From Cohnella panacarvi Gsoil 349 (GTDB lineage: Bacteria > Bacillota > Bacilli > Paenibacillales > Paenibacillaceae), in NCBI RefSeq assembly GCF_000515335.1, contig NZ_KI911563.1, forward strand, positions 3,562,869 to 3,626,868: a stretch of 64,000 nucleotides of DNA. Reading direction: 5' to 3'. The translations under genes were made by a program, and so were the position numbers. How positions within the stretch are numbered: the first letter of the stretch is position 1; every line of letters starts with the position of its first letter. The notes under the pieces were generated by a model that had not been told where the DNA came from, did not search any database, and saw only the letters and a list, made by a program, of their open reading frames with translations. Of the stretch, positions 23,889 through 32,898 are shown piece after piece.

Positions 23889-25229
23889 ATGGGAAAATAT
23901 TTCGGTACGGACGGGGTTCGCGGCGTTGCCAATCAAGGCTTGACGCCGGAGCTTGCCTATAAAATCGGGCGTTGCGGCGGCGTAGTATTGGCGGGTCGTG
24001 CAGAGCGTCCTAAAGTGATCATCGGTTACGACACGCGGATTTCCGGCGCTATGCTGGAGAACGCGCTTGTGGCGGGGCTATTGTCGATCGGTGCGGACGT
24101 CGTTCGCCTTGGCGTCGTCAGCACGCCGGCGGTCGCGTATTTGACCCGAGTGCTCGGCGCGGAAGCCGGTGTCATGATCTCGGCCTCCCACAACCCGGTC
24201 GAGGATAACGGCATTAAGTTTTTCGGCGGGGACGGGTTCAAGTTGCTCGACGAGACGGAAGCCGAAATCGAGCGGCTGATGGATGCGGAAGAGGATCATC
24301 TGCCTCGTCCGGTCGGCGGCGCGATCGGCACGTTGACGACGGATTTGACGGCGAAGCAACGTTACTTGGACTATCTGAAGACGACGGTTACCCAATCCTT
24401 CGCAGGGCTCACCGTCGTGCTAGATTGCGCGCATGGCTCGGCTTACGAGCTGGCTCCGGATATCTTCCGCGAGCTTGGGGCGAAGATCGTCACGATCGGC
24501 GCGGAACCGAACGGTTTGAATATTAATGCGGGCGTAGGCTCGACCCATCCGGAGCTGCTTGCGGCGAAGGTGAAGGAGATCGGCGCCGACCTTGGACTTG
24601 CGTTCGACGGCGATGCGGATCGACTGATCGCCATCGACGAGAACGGCGAGGAAGTCGACGGCGACTACATCCTTTGCATTTGCGGCGACGCCATGCGACG
24701 CGCGGGTCGTCTATCCAAGGATACGGTCGTTACGACGGTCATGGCGAACCTCGGATTCTTCAAAGCGGCCGGTATGCTCGGGCTGAAGACGGCGAAGACG
24801 GCGGTCGGCGACCGCTATGTCATGGAAGAGATGGTGAACGGCGGATATAACTTGGGCGGCGAGCAGTCCGGACATGTCATATTCCTCGATTACAGTACGA
24901 CGGGGGACGGCATTCTGACGGGCTTGCAGCTCGTCGATACGATCGTTGCCTCCGGCAAGAAGCTCGGCGAATTGAAACGGATGATGAGTAAATTCCCGCA
25001 AGTACTCGTTAACGTCAGAGTCGCGGATAAGTCCCGGTATCCGGGCAACCCGGCGATCGCGGAGGCGGTGAGAGCGGCGGAGTCCGAGCTTGGCGACAAC
25101 GGCCGCGTGCTTGTTCGTCCATCGGGTACGGAAGCGCTCATCCGCGTCATGGCGGAAGGCGCGGACAAAGGCGAAATCGAGCGGCTGGTCGGCAACATCG
25201 TCGATGTCGTTCGCCGCGAATTAGCGTAG
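23889..25229 (+). CDS. glmM: Phosphoglucosamine mutase
   Basis: This 446-residue alpha-D-phosphohexomutase converts glucosamine-6-phosphate to glucosamine-1-phosphate for UDP-GlcNAc synthesis. The phosphoserine loop is SASHNP (98-103, Ser100), the magnesium loop DGDADR (240-245, Asp240/242/244), the sugar loop GGEQSGH (around 325) and the phosphate loop [12 protein letters not shown] near the C-terminus. The length is typical. It is the third gene of the cdaA-cdaR-glmM operon and is followed by a terminator and the glmS leader. Confidence 0.97.
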   Translation: MGKYFGTDGVRGVANQGLTPELAYKIGRCGGVVLAGRAERPKVIIGYDTRISGAMLENALVAGLLSIGADVVRLGVVSTPAVAYLTRVLGAEAGVMISASHNPVEDNGIKFFGGDGFKLLDETEAEIERLMDAEEDHLPRPVGGAIGTLTTDLTAKQRYLDYLKTTVTQSFAGLTVVLDCAHGSAYELAPDIFRELGAKIVTIGAEPNGLNINAGVGSTHPELLAAKVKEIGADLGLAFDGDADRLIAIDENGEEVDGDYILCICGDAMRRAGRLSKDTVVTTVMANLGFFKAAGMLGLKTAKTAVGDRYVMEEMVNGGYNLGGEQSGHVIFLDYSTTGDGILTGLQLVDTIVASGKKLGELKRMMSKFPQVLVNVRVADKSRYPGNPAIAEAVRAAESELGDNGRVLVRPSGTEALIRVMAEGADKGEIERLVGNIVDVVRRELA

Positions 25230-25239
25230 GTTAGAGGAG

Positions 25240-25282
25240 ATCGGCATTTTCTTGGCATCGGCTGAGGGAATGTCGATTTTTT
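25240..25282 (+). terminator. Terminator of cdaA-cdaR-glmM
   Basis: A 12-bp stem ATCGGCATTTTC/GGGAATGTCGAT (with G-T pairs), a 14-nt loop and a T6 tail lie 10 bp behind glmM. Confidence 0.85.
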
Positions 25283-25335
25283 GATTAATATGGATGACAA
25301 TGTCTGTCTTTTCCCGGGAAATAATCGCGAAACGG

Positions 25336-25364
25336 TTGCAACCCGATTTTAAAACGAATAAGAT
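25336..25364 (+). promoter_or_regulatory. Probable promoter of the glmS transcript
   Basis: TTGCAA (25336-25341) and TAAGAT (25359-25364) with a 17-bp spacer lie about 50 bp upstream of the glmS ribozyme core. The assignment is by consensus match. Confidence 0.55.
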
Positions 25365-25413
25365 AAGGATTATATTCGAGAAGTGAAAGGCAGGGTAGCG
25401 GAACATCTTGCAA

Positions 25414-25640
25414 CATAAGCGCCAGAACTTGTCGAGGGATAGCGGCTGATTCCAGGGCTGCGGGAAACGGGGACGGAAAAGCGTTTCTCGCGCGGCGCCC
25501 GGGAAGGGCGGCTGTCCGGCAGGCAAGTTGACGAGGTGGAGGTGTTCGGAACGTTCGGCGGGGACCTCCCGGCTTCGCATCGGAGCCGACAGTCGGAAGA
25601 CAAATCGCTTAGGGCAACCAGGCGGACAATATTCCGATAC
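25414..25640 (+). ncRNA. glmS ribozyme / riboswitch
   Basis: The self-cleaving RNA is recognised by AAGCGCCAGAACTT at its 5' end; cleavage is expected just before the G at 25419. It is also marked by the long conserved stretch AAGTTGACGAGGTGGAGGTG (around 25523-25542), followed by TTCGGCGGGGACCTCCCGG, which matches the core of the B. subtilis ribozyme. It uses glucosamine-6-phosphate as cofactor to cut and destabilise the glmS mRNA, giving feedback control. The 5' boundary is firm; the 3' end is approximate. The further 180 nt to the glmS ATG hold no gene that I can support. Confidence 0.93.
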
Positions 25641-25822
25641 GATGATGAGACGATTATGGATAAGAGATGTCCCCGGCGGACCGGATCCGGCCGCGAGCGG
25701 GCATGTCGTTGGGCGTTGGGGCGCCGCGTGAGCGTACCCCTTAGTTAAATACGGCTTGTGCGTCTTGTCAGGCAACGGGTTCGGTATCGCGGGCTGATAC
25801 CGAAACGGAGGCTCATTTAAAT

Positions 25823-27655
25823 ATGTGCGGAATCGTTGGATATATTGGTCATAGAGAGTCGCAGCCCATTCTACTTGGAGGGCTGAGCAAGCTGGAATAC
25901 CGCGGGTATGATTCAGCGGGTATTGCGGTATTCACGGAGCAAGGATTGGAAGTAACGAAATCGGTCGGCCGTCTGGCTAACCTGGAGAGCCGTCTGAGCG
26001 GGGAGCCGCTGCGCGGCACGGTCGGCATCGGACATACGCGCTGGGCGACGCACGGCAAGCCGTCGGACGTGAACTCGCATCCGCATACGGACAATTCGCT
26101 GAAGTTTTCCGTCGTGCATAACGGCATTATCGAGAACTACTTGGAACTGAAAGAAGAATTGGTTCAGGCGGGTCACCGTTTCCTGTCCGAGACGGACACG
26201 GAAGTGATCTCTCACCTGATCTCGGTCGAGTACGAAGGGGACATCGTTAAAGCGGTACAACGCGCGGTGAAGAAAATGCGCGGCGCGTTCGCGCTCGGCG
26301 TGCTCACGGAGCATGAGCCGGATCGTCTCGTAGCGGTGCGTTATGCGAGCCCGCTTATTATCGGCGTCGGCGAAGGCGAGAAATATATCGCTTCGGACAT
26401 TCCGGCGATTCTCGAGCATACGCGCGACATCTATATTCTGAATGACGGCGAGATGGCCGTTCTGACGCGCGACGGCGTCGAACTGATGACGATCGAGGGC
26501 AATTTCATCTCCAAAGAAATTTTCCATGTCGACTGGGATCTGATGACCGCCGAGAAGGGCGGGTACGACCACTTCATGCTCAAGGAAATTCACGAGCAGC
26601 CGCGCGCTTACCGCGACACGATGCTCGGACGCGTGAGCGAAGACGGCAAATCGGTCGTATTGCCCGAGCTGAATATGACGGCGGAGCAACTGCGCGGCAT
26701 CAATCGCGTGCACATCGTGGCCTGCGGTACGGCGATGCACGCCGGTATGGTCGGCAAGAACGTAATCGAATCGCTCGTCCGGGTGCCGGTCGAGACCGAT
26801 GTCGCTTCCGAGTACCGTTATCGCTCGCCGATCATTACCCCGGATACGCTCGTTATCGTCGTCAGCCAATCCGGCGAGACGGCCGATACGCTGGCCGCTT
26901 TGCGCGAAGCGCAACGCTGCGGCGCGCGCGTGCTGGCGATCACGAACGTCGTGGGAAGCTCGGTTGCCCGCGAAGCGGACGACGTCATCATCACGCTTGC
27001 GGGACCGGAAATCGCGGTAGCTTCCACGAAGGCCTATACATCGCAGCTTATCGCGTTCTATCTCTTCGGCCTGTATTGGGCTCAGACGCTTGGCACGCAG
27101 GACGAAGCGACGATCACGAACGTGCTTGCCGCCATGCAGGCGCTGCCTGAACAAGTCGAGCACATCCTTGCGCAAGCGGAAGTCCTTAAACAGGTGGCGG
27201 AGTCGATCTCCCATCACCACAGCCTGTTCTTCATCGGCCGCGGCGTAGACTACGCCGTCGCGATGGAAGGCTCGCTGAAGCTGAAGGAAATCTCGTATAT
27301 TCACTCCGAAGCTTACGCCGCGGGAGAGCTGAAGCACGGCACGCTGGCGCTCATCGAAGAGGGCACGCCGGTCATCGCGCTCATCACGCAAGAGGCGCTG
27401 TACGAGAAGACGCTTAGCAACATTAAAGAAGTAAAGGCTCGCGGCGCGGACGTGCTCGGTATCGTCAACGCCGGCCACGAGGCGGAAGTGACCAAGTCGG
27501 TCGACCGGCTGTTCGCGATCCCTCGCACGCTGCCGATTCTGACGCCGGCTCTGTCGGTAGTGCCGCTGCAGTTGCTGAGCTACTATGCTTCGCTGGCGCT
27601 GGGTCATGACGTGGATAAGCCGCGGAACCTGGCGAAGAGCGTTACGGTGGAGTAG
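25823..27655 (+). CDS. glmS: Glutamine--fructose-6-phosphate aminotransferase (isomerizing)
   Basis: This 610-residue enzyme has an N-terminal glutaminase domain (MCGIVGYIGHRESQ, nucleophile Cys2 after Met removal, then HTRWATHGKPSDVNSHPH) and two C-terminal SIS isomerase domains (HIVACGTAMHAGMVGK and VVSQSGETADTLAALREA; FIGRGVDYAVAMEGSLKLKEISYIHSEAYAAGELKHGTLALI). It ends in the conserved GHDVDKPRNLAKSVTVE. It makes glucosamine-6-phosphate, the first committed step of amino-sugar synthesis. The 3' end of glmS is the site read by TnsD of Tn7. A Tn7-like R end begins about 21 bp after the stop here. Confidence 0.98.
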   Translation: MCGIVGYIGHRESQPILLGGLSKLEYRGYDSAGIAVFTEQGLEVTKSVGRLANLESRLSGEPLRGTVGIGHTRWATHGKPSDVNSHPHTDNSLKFSVVHNGIIENYLELKEELVQAGHRFLSETDTEVISHLISVEYEGDIVKAVQRAVKKMRGAFALGVLTEHEPDRLVAVRYASPLIIGVGEGEKYIASDIPAILEHTRDIYILNDGEMAVLTRDGVELMTIEGNFISKEIFHVDWDLMTAEKGGYDHFMLKEIHEQPRAYRDTMLGRVSEDGKSVVLPELNMTAEQLRGINRVHIVACGTAMHAGMVGKNVIESLVRVPVETDVASEYRYRSPIITPDTLVIVVSQSGETADTLAALREAQRCGARVLAITNVVGSSVAREADDVIITLAGPEIAVASTKAYTSQLIAFYLFGLYWAQTLGTQDEATITNVLAAMQALPEQVEHILAQAEVLKQVAESISHHHSLFFIGRGVDYAVAMEGSLKLKEISYIHSEAYAAGELKHGTLALIEEGTPVIALITQEALYEKTLSNIKEVKARGADVLGIVNAGHEAEVTKSVDRLFAIPRTLPILTPALSVVPLQLLSYYASLALGHDVDKPRNLAKSVTVE

Positions 27656-27675
27656 GGGAAGCGGTAGATTCAAGA

Positions 27676-27725
27676 TGATTCATTACAATTAAGTTTTGTT
27701 CTGAACAATAAAGTTTTGTTCAACA
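27676..27725 (+). repeat. Tn7-like R end next to glmS (element A)
   Basis: Twenty-one bases after the glmS stop, two tandem 20-bp units occur at 27686-27705 (ACAATTAAGTTTTGTTCTGA) and 27706-27725 (ACAATAAAGTTTTGTTCAAC). They share the AATAAAGT core with the end repeats of element B and have the same 20-bp period. Position and period fit TnsB-type binding sites of a Tn7 R end inserted at attTn7. The terminal base triplet reads TGA rather than TGT, so the exact edge is uncertain. The element may end near 28180, giving a 0.5-kb unit with only the XRE gene, but no convincing L end is seen. Confidence 0.6.
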
Positions 27726-27741
27726 ATATATAACCATCAAG

Positions 27742-27776
27742 AGGGCAACCAGAAATGATTCTGGTTGCCCTTCTTT
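27742..27776 (+). terminator. Terminator between the element-A end and the XRE gene
   Basis: A perfect 13-bp stem AGGGCAACCAGAA/TTCTGGTTGCCCT with an ATGA loop is followed by TCTTTG. It ends glmS transcripts just inside the element. The equivalent hairpin recurs inside element C (41391-41430). Confidence 0.85.
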
Positions 27777-27794
27777 GTAAAGGTGTGATCATAA

Positions 27795-27995
27795 ATGGCG
27801 GATACAATAGGTCAGAAAATAAAGAAAACCAGGAAAGCATATGAAATGAACCAGGTTGAATTTTCTATAGGGCTGGGCATTTCCCAGGGTCGCCTGAGTG
27901 AGATCGAGAAAGATATTACTAAGCCTTCTGCAGAAACACTTATTGCTCTGCGTAAGCGGTATAATGTCGATCTGAATTGGCTACTTACCGATTAG
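27795..27995 (+). CDS. Small XRE-family transcriptional regulator (66 aa)
   Basis: This 66-residue single-domain HTH_3 protein reads MADTIGQKIKKTRKAYEMNQVEFSIGLGISQGRLSEIEKDITKPSAETLIALRKRYNVDLNWLLTD, shown here in full because it is the whole gene product. It has the usual Q-x3-E/A...S-x2-S-x-IE recognition layout. It sits just behind the R end and hairpin. The first eleven codons recur as fragments at 41451 and 43657, so the gene belongs to the transposon module. Its target may be the transposon end repeats or a cargo promoter. Confidence 0.85.
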   Translation: MADTIGQKIKKTRKAYEMNQVEFSIGLGISQGRLSEIEKDITKPSAETLIALRKRYNVDLNWLLTD

Positions 27996-28188
27996 TGAGA
28001 TTTCTCAAGTAATGTTTTCGACGGAGTGCATTTGATCCACCCAGTCTAAAACAAATGCTAAGGTTTAGGGTTCGTTCCCGAGGATTCTGATGGAAACATA
28101 GTCCATGTTTGATCTATCGGAATCGTTGACCGAATTGACCCATATACATCAACGTTTATTGTTGATGTAGAGCCTCGACAATATCTAC

Positions 28189-28255
28189 TGTTATAAGAAA
28201 ATAATTTGTTAGACTAAAAATAAAGTATTAGACTAGTAAAATAATGTTGTAGACT
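28189..28255 (+). repeat. R end of Tn7-like element B: three tandem binding sites
   Basis: Three 18-bp repeats lie at 28198-28215, 28217-28234 and 28238-28255, each ending in TAGACT; the central one is AAAATAAAGTATTAGACT. The TGT terminus is at 28189. Dense packing on the glmS side is the layout of the Tn7 right end. An inverted repeat ACATCAAC/GTTGATGT at 28146-28168 precedes it; 27996-28188 contains no gene that I can support. Confidence 0.82.
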
Positions 28256-28362
28256 GATTCTCTTGTGGTGGACTTTATATTTTGAAAGTTCTGACTTTAG
28301 TCCACTGAGTAAAGCTTGTGTATTAGATAGGGAATCGGAAAATGGACTAAGGAGAGAGTCTC

Positions 28363-29118
28363 ATGACATCAGTCACACAAAGAATCACACAAATTAAGCA
28401 ACCTCGCGGGGGGTATCTGAAACCAAAAGATTTTATTGAGATAGTTTTGGATGATGGGGTTGAACTATATCCAGAAGAGAACATTCATGCAAGTTTAGTC
28501 GGATTAGCAGTTGAGTATATGACCCGTTACACAATAGGGACTCCTGCGGAACAAGCATTTAAAATCTCATTGTTGGGTTCATCGATAGTGAAACAAGAGG
28601 ACAAAGCAAGGACACTCTTACAGCAAGTGAAGGGGCTGGATGATCAGTCTATCTTCAACGCCTGTAAACTTGTAGGATATGACGTATGCCGTCGGGCCGG
28701 TATATTCAAATATCGACCTGTTGAGGAAATTCATCCCGATGAGAAAACCATATATAACGTTCGTACAATGGTAAAGCGTAGTCTTGCTTTTTGGGAACAT
28801 TTTGGACCAGTCATCAAGGAAGGCTTCACTTTTGAATCTGGGTACACACAGTTGGTCACTTCAGGAGATGGAGACTATCTGACAGAAGATACTCTATGGG
28901 ATTTTAAAGTGTCTAAGAATGCGCCAACAAATAAACACACTCTACAACTATTGATGTACTATATCCTTGGACGTCGATCGATTCATAAGGAGTTTTACGG
29001 GGTGACGCAATTAGGCATTTATAACCCAAGATTTAATAAAGCCTATTTGTTAGAAATTTCAAAGATTGATTCTTCGCTGATAAAAGAGGTATCTACTGAT
29101 GTTTTAGGTGTTATATGA
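28363..29118 (+). CDS. PD-(D/E)XK nuclease-superfamily protein
   Basis: This 251-residue protein has a C-terminal PD-(D/E)XK fold signature: Gly168-Asp-Gly-Asp171 followed by strand TLWDFK (Asp180, Lys182), then a helix starting HTLQLLMYYILG (about 191-202) that carries the usual QxxxY. The N-terminal 150 residues are helical and unassigned. The sequence does not show the TnsA pattern, so I read it as cargo, probably anti-phage or DNA processing. It starts 108 bp behind the R end with AAGGAGAG as ribosome site. Its stop lies inside another end-type repeat (29118-29135), as if the gene were framed by transposon ends. Confidence 0.72.
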   Translation: MTSVTQRITQIKQPRGGYLKPKDFIEIVLDDGVELYPEENIHASLVGLAVEYMTRYTIGTPAEQAFKISLLGSSIVKQEDKARTLLQQVKGLDDQSIFNACKLVGYDVCRRAGIFKYRPVEEIHPDEKTIYNVRTMVKRSLAFWEHFGPVIKEGFTFESGYTQLVTSGDGDYLTEDTLWDFKVSKNAPTNKHTLQLLMYYILGRRSIHKEFYGVTQLGIYNPRFNKAYLLEISKIDSSLIKEVSTDVLGVI

Positions 29119-29232
29119 AAATAAAGTGTTAGACTGATCATGTGAATATAGTGCTTTTTTATCAGAGATTTTAAGGACAATACCCTCTATAACCTCGTCA
29201 TTACGGTATTGCTTAGTCTAATACTTATTTTC
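29118..29232. repeat. Internal pair of opposing Tn7-like end repeats
   Basis: An R-type site AAAATAAAGTGTTAGACT (29118-29135) overlaps the stop of the nuclease gene. An L-type site in opposite orientation, AGTCTAATACTTATTTTC, lies at 29215-29232. The pair encloses about 80 bp without genes and looks like a residue of an inserted and decayed element or of recombination between ends. Confidence 0.6.
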
Positions 29233-29358
29233 CAGATGCTGACGTGCATTGTGGATAGTATTAACCACTGGAGATAAGGACATTTCTTCTGCCTCCTGGA
29301 ACATATCCATGGGCGAAAATGTGGGATTATGGAGAAGAACGTGGTTTATCAATTTTAG

Positions 29359-29625
29359 TGTCAGCCCAAACAGATTAAACTAACGGATACAACAAATAAT
29401 ATTTACAAGTGTAATGCCAAGAGTATTTTTGATGCATATGAATTAATTAAATCTCTTCGACCACGCGGAGGAGAAACATATGCATTGGCACCATTAGGTA
29501 CACGTCCTCATTCTATGGCTTGCGCTATTTATGCAACACGACATCCTAATACCTAAATTATATATGATCATCCTGTTGAAGTTGCACCCAGAACTAAGGG
29601 GATCTCAAGTTGTATTTGTTATCAA
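29359..29625 (+). pseudogene. C-terminal gene remnant of unknown family
   Basis: An open frame without a start begins after a stop at 29356. It reads CQPKQIKLTDTTNN...YELIKSLRPRGGETYALAPLGTRPHSMACAIYATRHPNT, is cut by TAA at 29554, and continues in the same frame as IIYDHPVEVAPRTKGISSCICYQKL. A CAA to TAA change would explain the stop. The start of the gene is missing. The frame then runs into an L-end-like segment (29622-29659). The conserved look of GTRPHSMACAIYA suggests a once functional protein. I do not recognise the family. The rest of 29233-29358 shows nothing else. Confidence 0.5.
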
Positions 29626-29674
29626 AAGTTGACGATTCTCAAACATAAAAACGCATTTACCGACGGTCTACGCA

Positions 29675-29721
29675 GATGAAAACAAACCCCGGTCATTGCT
29701 TGACCGAGGTTTGTTTTCATC
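29675..29721. terminator. Strong bidirectional terminator-like inverted repeat
   Basis: A 21-bp stem with one mismatch (GATGAAAACAAACC...GGTCA / TGACC...GGTTTGTTTTCATC) encloses a 5-nt loop. It lies between the decayed gene and the leftward protease gene, and A- and T-rich arms allow termination in both directions. Confidence 0.75.
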
Positions 29722-29759
29722 CTAAATTATTTCAAAAAAGCAAATCTGAAGAGTTGGAT

Positions 29760-30314
29760 TTATTTTATACCTTCACTTGCCCCAGTTAGATCAGCTGTTG
29801 CTGGAGAATTCGTTGTACGGGAGGAATAACCATACATAAGTTTATTGTCGTTAGTTGAGTTGTACAGGTCGTTTAGGCCAATGGCATGGCCTAATTCATG
29901 TGTTGCGATACCTTCTCTTTTAGCAGGTGAAACACACGACATTAGAGGTCTATTCAACTTGATTTTCCATGAGGTCAAGTGACCACTCGATGAAATATAA
30001 TTGTAAAATGCCGCTTCAGTGGAAGTATTCTCATCTGAATATTGATTAATGGTTCCTTTATATCCGGTGGATGATTCTGTAATAGTTACCTTTGAACTCC
30101 ATCTTGTAGCGCCAGTTCTTATATATTCTTTGTGTTCATCGTCGACGGAAGAATCAAATTTATATTTGAATGATGCGCTGCCATTATGGTTATCAATATC
30201 TAAACTCCATCCGCTAGATTCTCCACCTACTGACCCCGACGTATGAGCAAATACAACGTTTGGAACAGTGCAAATCATAATAAGTATGAGCAGTACCATG
30301 CTCTTCTTAATCAT
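29760..30314 (-). CDS. Secreted matrixin-like zinc metalloprotease
   Basis: This 184-residue protein has a signal peptide (about 1-24, MIKKSMVLLILIMICTVPNVVFAH) and a zinc-binding motif THELGHAIGLND (His139, Glu140, His143, Asp149), i.e. HExxHxxGxxD, followed by a Met-turn-like LMYG. The start at 30314 is chosen because GAAAGGTGG lies 8 bp upstream and the signal peptide follows at once. The gene is preceded by a membrane-anchored protein on the same strand, so the two are probably co-transcribed. It is AT-rich and runs opposite to its neighbours in the element. The substrate is unknown. Confidence 0.82.
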   Translation of the reverse strand: MIKKSMVLLILIMICTVPNVVFAHTSGSVGGESSGWSLDIDNHNGSASFKYKFDSSVDDEHKEYIRTGATRWSSKVTITESSTGYKGTINQYSDENTSTEAAFYNYISSSGHLTSWKIKLNRPLMSCVSPAKREGIATHELGHAIGLNDLYNSTNDNKLMYGYSSRTTNSPATADLTGASEGIK

Positions 30315-30346
30315 AATATTTCCACCTTTCAATGGTTTGGAATGCA

Positions 30347-30961
30347 TTATTTTATATGCTGCTTAATTTTTCCAATAAGGTCTTTTTCTTTGAGGATCTG
30401 TACACCCTTTTCTGTTTTACCTTGTAAAGATTTAATTTCTTTTCCCAGACTTACAGATTTTAATTCTTCGTATTCTAGTCGTGGTTTGATAACCTTGTCA
30501 TCAACAACTTTATAAAAATTTGTTTCCTCTGCGAGGAGCCAATAGGTATTTTCATAACCCTGTGCTTCCATTAAAAAAAGAATCATTTGATCATCTGGTT
30601 GAAAAAGAGCATTATCGTTAAAAGTCCATTTACTCGTCCCGTTCTGTAAAATATGTATCTGCTCATTTTGGGTTCTATTCCCTTTGTAAACCTGTTCTAT
30701 TTCTGCATTGAAGATTGTTTTTGGACTTGGTTCATTAATTTCACTAACTTTATCAACAATACGTACTTTTGCAATTAAAGCGGATTTCTGAACAGATTCA
30801 TCAAAACTATAAGTCGCTAATGAAGCGTGAATATTGCCGCCCTGCTCTTCTTCTTTTCCACTCAGCTGATTGAAAGCTACGAACACTACTGTTGAAAGCA
30901 AGGCAAGAGTAATAACTACAACAAACATCTTTGATCTTAAAACAGCTATCAAACTCATCAA
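30347..30961 (-). CDS. Membrane-anchored extracellular protein of unknown function
   Basis: This 204-residue protein has an N-terminal membrane anchor or uncleaved signal (about 12-32, MFVVVITLALLSTVVFVAFN), then a polar domain with a beta-rich core (ATYSFDESVQKSALIAKVRIVDKVSEI ... FNAEIEQVYKGN ... DDQMILFLMEAQGYENTYWLL). Its stop lies 32 bp upstream of the secreted protease ATG, so the two form a small operon. GGGAG is the ribosome site. I do not recognise the family. The 350 bp upstream (30962-31313) hold nothing I can name. Confidence 0.65.
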   Translation of the reverse strand: MMSLIAVLRSKMFVVVITLALLSTVVFVAFNQLSGKEEEQGGNIHASLATYSFDESVQKSALIAKVRIVDKVSEINEPSPKTIFNAEIEQVYKGNRTQNEQIHILQNGTSKWTFNDNALFQPDDQMILFLMEAQGYENTYWLLAEETNFYKVVDDKVIKPRLEYEELKSVSLGKEIKSLQGKTEKGVQILKEKDLIGKIKQHIK

Positions 30962-31313
30962 AACTCACACTCCCTTTTAGGATTATTAAGTAATTTCACA
31001 TTTCTTCCAAAGTGAATATTGCACATCGAGTTAAAACTTCACTCAAACATGATTAGCGTGCCCCTCTCCAATGTCTTTTGCATATAATACCGCCTTTCCT
31101 ACAATGTATTTTCCGCCCCATGTCAATAGGGGATAAAAAGTTTTAAATCCCCTATTGACTCCTAAATGTTACCAAATATACTCTGGATTGGGAATGATGC
31201 TTGAGTCTGATCTGGTGTCGAATTCTGTCACCGTGATACAGACATTTTGGCTGCGAAAGTTTCCTATTTAAGTGCGTTTCGGCGACTAGTAAATTAGTGA
31301 GTGATCTGAGATT

Positions 31314-31429
31314 CAGTCTAATACTTTATTTTTGAGATTTACAATTCCGCAATCTAGGAGAGGGAAATGAGTCTAAATCCTATTTCTCAAAAGTTGACGA
31401 TTTTCCTACTCAAAAACCGCGTCAAATCA
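31314..31429. repeat. Second copy of the L end, cut by an IS
   Basis: The segment contains L-type sites AGTCTAATACTTTATTTT at 31314-31331 and a degenerate one at 31369-31385, 55 bp apart. It then matches the TTGACGATTTTC...AAAAACCGCGTCAAATCAA part. The same order and the same 55-bp spacing occur at 41144-41260, the L end of element B. The copy stops where the IS3-family remnant begins (31430), so its terminal ACA is missing. It shows that the segment 28189-31429 was once a small element of its own. Confidence 0.7.
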
Positions 31430-31700
31430 ATGAAGTGCACCCCGTCAAATAGACAGTCGATATATTAAAAACTCGGCATCGACCATATTCGTGGTCGGTG
31501 CTATTTTTTTAGGCGGCTGAAAGGAGAAGATATTGCCTGTATTCTAAAGGCGTCATACAGTTCAGCCTCTTCTGGTAGCGATGGTTATTGTAGTATTCGA
31601 CATATTCAATAATGGCAGCTTCCAACTCTTCGTATGTATTGAATTTATTGAGGTAGTACATTTCGGATTTCATCATTCCCCAGAATGACTCCATCGGGCC
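31430..31700 (-). mobile_element. IS3-family (IS150 group) 3' remnant
   Basis: The fragment starts with TGAAGTGCACC...TAGACAG, the same end as that of the full IS at 44183-45900. It contains the C-terminal 61 codons of its OrfB transposase on the minus strand (MESFWGMMKSEMYYLNKFNTYEELEAAIIEYVEYYNNHRYQKRLNCMTPLEYRQYLL), including the last catalytic Glu. The rest of the IS is missing. At about 31701 it fuses directly to the middle of tnsD, so an IS-mediated deletion removed the tnsABC region and the start of tnsD. Confidence 0.85.
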
Positions 31701-32898
31701 GTTTGTCGGATAAAATGATGGATCGTCTGCTAGGAGTAGCAGATGATGTATGGATGCTTATCAATATGGGAGATCAGCCAGCGTTGTATAACTCCCGGCC
31801 TATCTTTCTCCCTAGATTGGCTGAGAAAGGATTTGTGACGGCTGGGAAACACATTCGACAACAACAATTGAAGGAGCAGTTTTTACTGTTTTACAGTCGT
31901 GAGATTTTAGATGTGCTGCAGAGTAGCCCGGATGATAGTGAATATTCATGGTTGGCGCTATCAACAAGAAAATCGCGTCGAGCGATTCATCCTTTACGGC
32001 AGCTCCTGCTATTCGATTTTTGTATGGATCATTTAGCGAATTTATGAGTCGAACAAAAGCCACCGACGAACCGTTTGGAATCGGACCTTGGCCGTGTCTA
32101 AATCAAGCTGCGGAACATTACAAAGAGTTTGTTGTTACAAGATGCGTAGTAACTCGTTGTTCAGATACAGGACGGCCAGTTGGTACTTTCACCTGTTCCT
32201 GCGGGTTCTCTTATTCTCGAAGGGGACCTGATCAATCAGAGGAAGATAAGTTCCATCGAGGAAGGATAAAGTCGTTTGGCTCCGTATGGATAGGAAAACT
32301 AAAACAATGTATGAAAGAAGGGTTATCCTATCGAGTTGTTGCGAAAATTCTCGGGGTAGACACGAATACCGTGATTAAATATGCAAGTAATGGCATTGCT
32401 GAAACTATAAAAGAGTCTGATAAGAAGCCACGACCAAAAGTTAAAAAGAAGATTACTACTGTTTCAAGGAATTCACCAAAGCCGCGAGTTGACTGGAAAA
32501 AACGAGATTTGGAGCTGAGTTGGGAGGTCGAATCAGCTTGTCAATCAATTCTGACGGATCAAGAATCCAAGCCTATACAGATCTCAATTGCTTTGATTGG
32601 CAAACGTGTCGGTAAGCTAAGATGGCTTGAGAAGCATTCAGATAAGCTCCCAGTGACAATGAGCTTTCTAGCTAAATATGTGGAATCGGTATCTCAATTT
32701 CAGATGCGAAGAGTGCGCTGGGCGGCGGATCAAATGGTTGGTGAATGGCCGTTGAAACGGTGGAGAATCGAAAAACTTGCCGGGTTACGACCAGACTATT
32801 CGCAAGAAGTATCTGATGAAATCAATCGTTGTATCGGTCATAACAGATATATTCACACTTTCATGTCTTTAGAGGGGATCACTTCATGGCTGCACTGA
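31701..32898 (+). pseudogene. tnsD: tnsD (TniQ family), 5'-truncated and frameshifted
   Basis: The middle of the target-selector TnsD lies in one frame to about 32010 (DKMMDRLLGVADDVWMLINMG...KGFVTAGKHIRQQQLKEQFLLFYSREILDVLQ...RAIHPLRQLLL). It continues in another frame (IRFLYGSFSEFMSR...FGIGPWPCLNQAAEHYKEFVV...GTFTCSCGFSYSRRGPD...PRVDWKKRDLELSW...ESVSQFQMRRVRWAADQMVGEWPLKRWRIEKLAGL). The C-terminus aligns well with Tn7 TnsD (APRVDW, YSESVEDYQIRRI, RRWRLLR). About the first 200 codons, with the zinc finger, are lost. TnsD reads the 3' end of glmS, which is exactly where this island sits. Confidence 0.88.

Noticed and set aside
25528-25748. ORFs in the glmS leader
   Set aside because: They overlap the conserved glmS ribozyme core, have no ribosome sites and no protein-like composition.
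25913-27673. A 586-codon open frame on the minus strand of glmS
   Set aside because: It is a shadow of the GC-rich glmS coding frame with an Arg-rich, non-globular composition.
28363-29118. The PD-(D/E)XK protein as TnsA
   Set aside because: Its catalytic residues lie in the C-terminal third and lack the TnsA N-terminal pattern; no tnsB follows.
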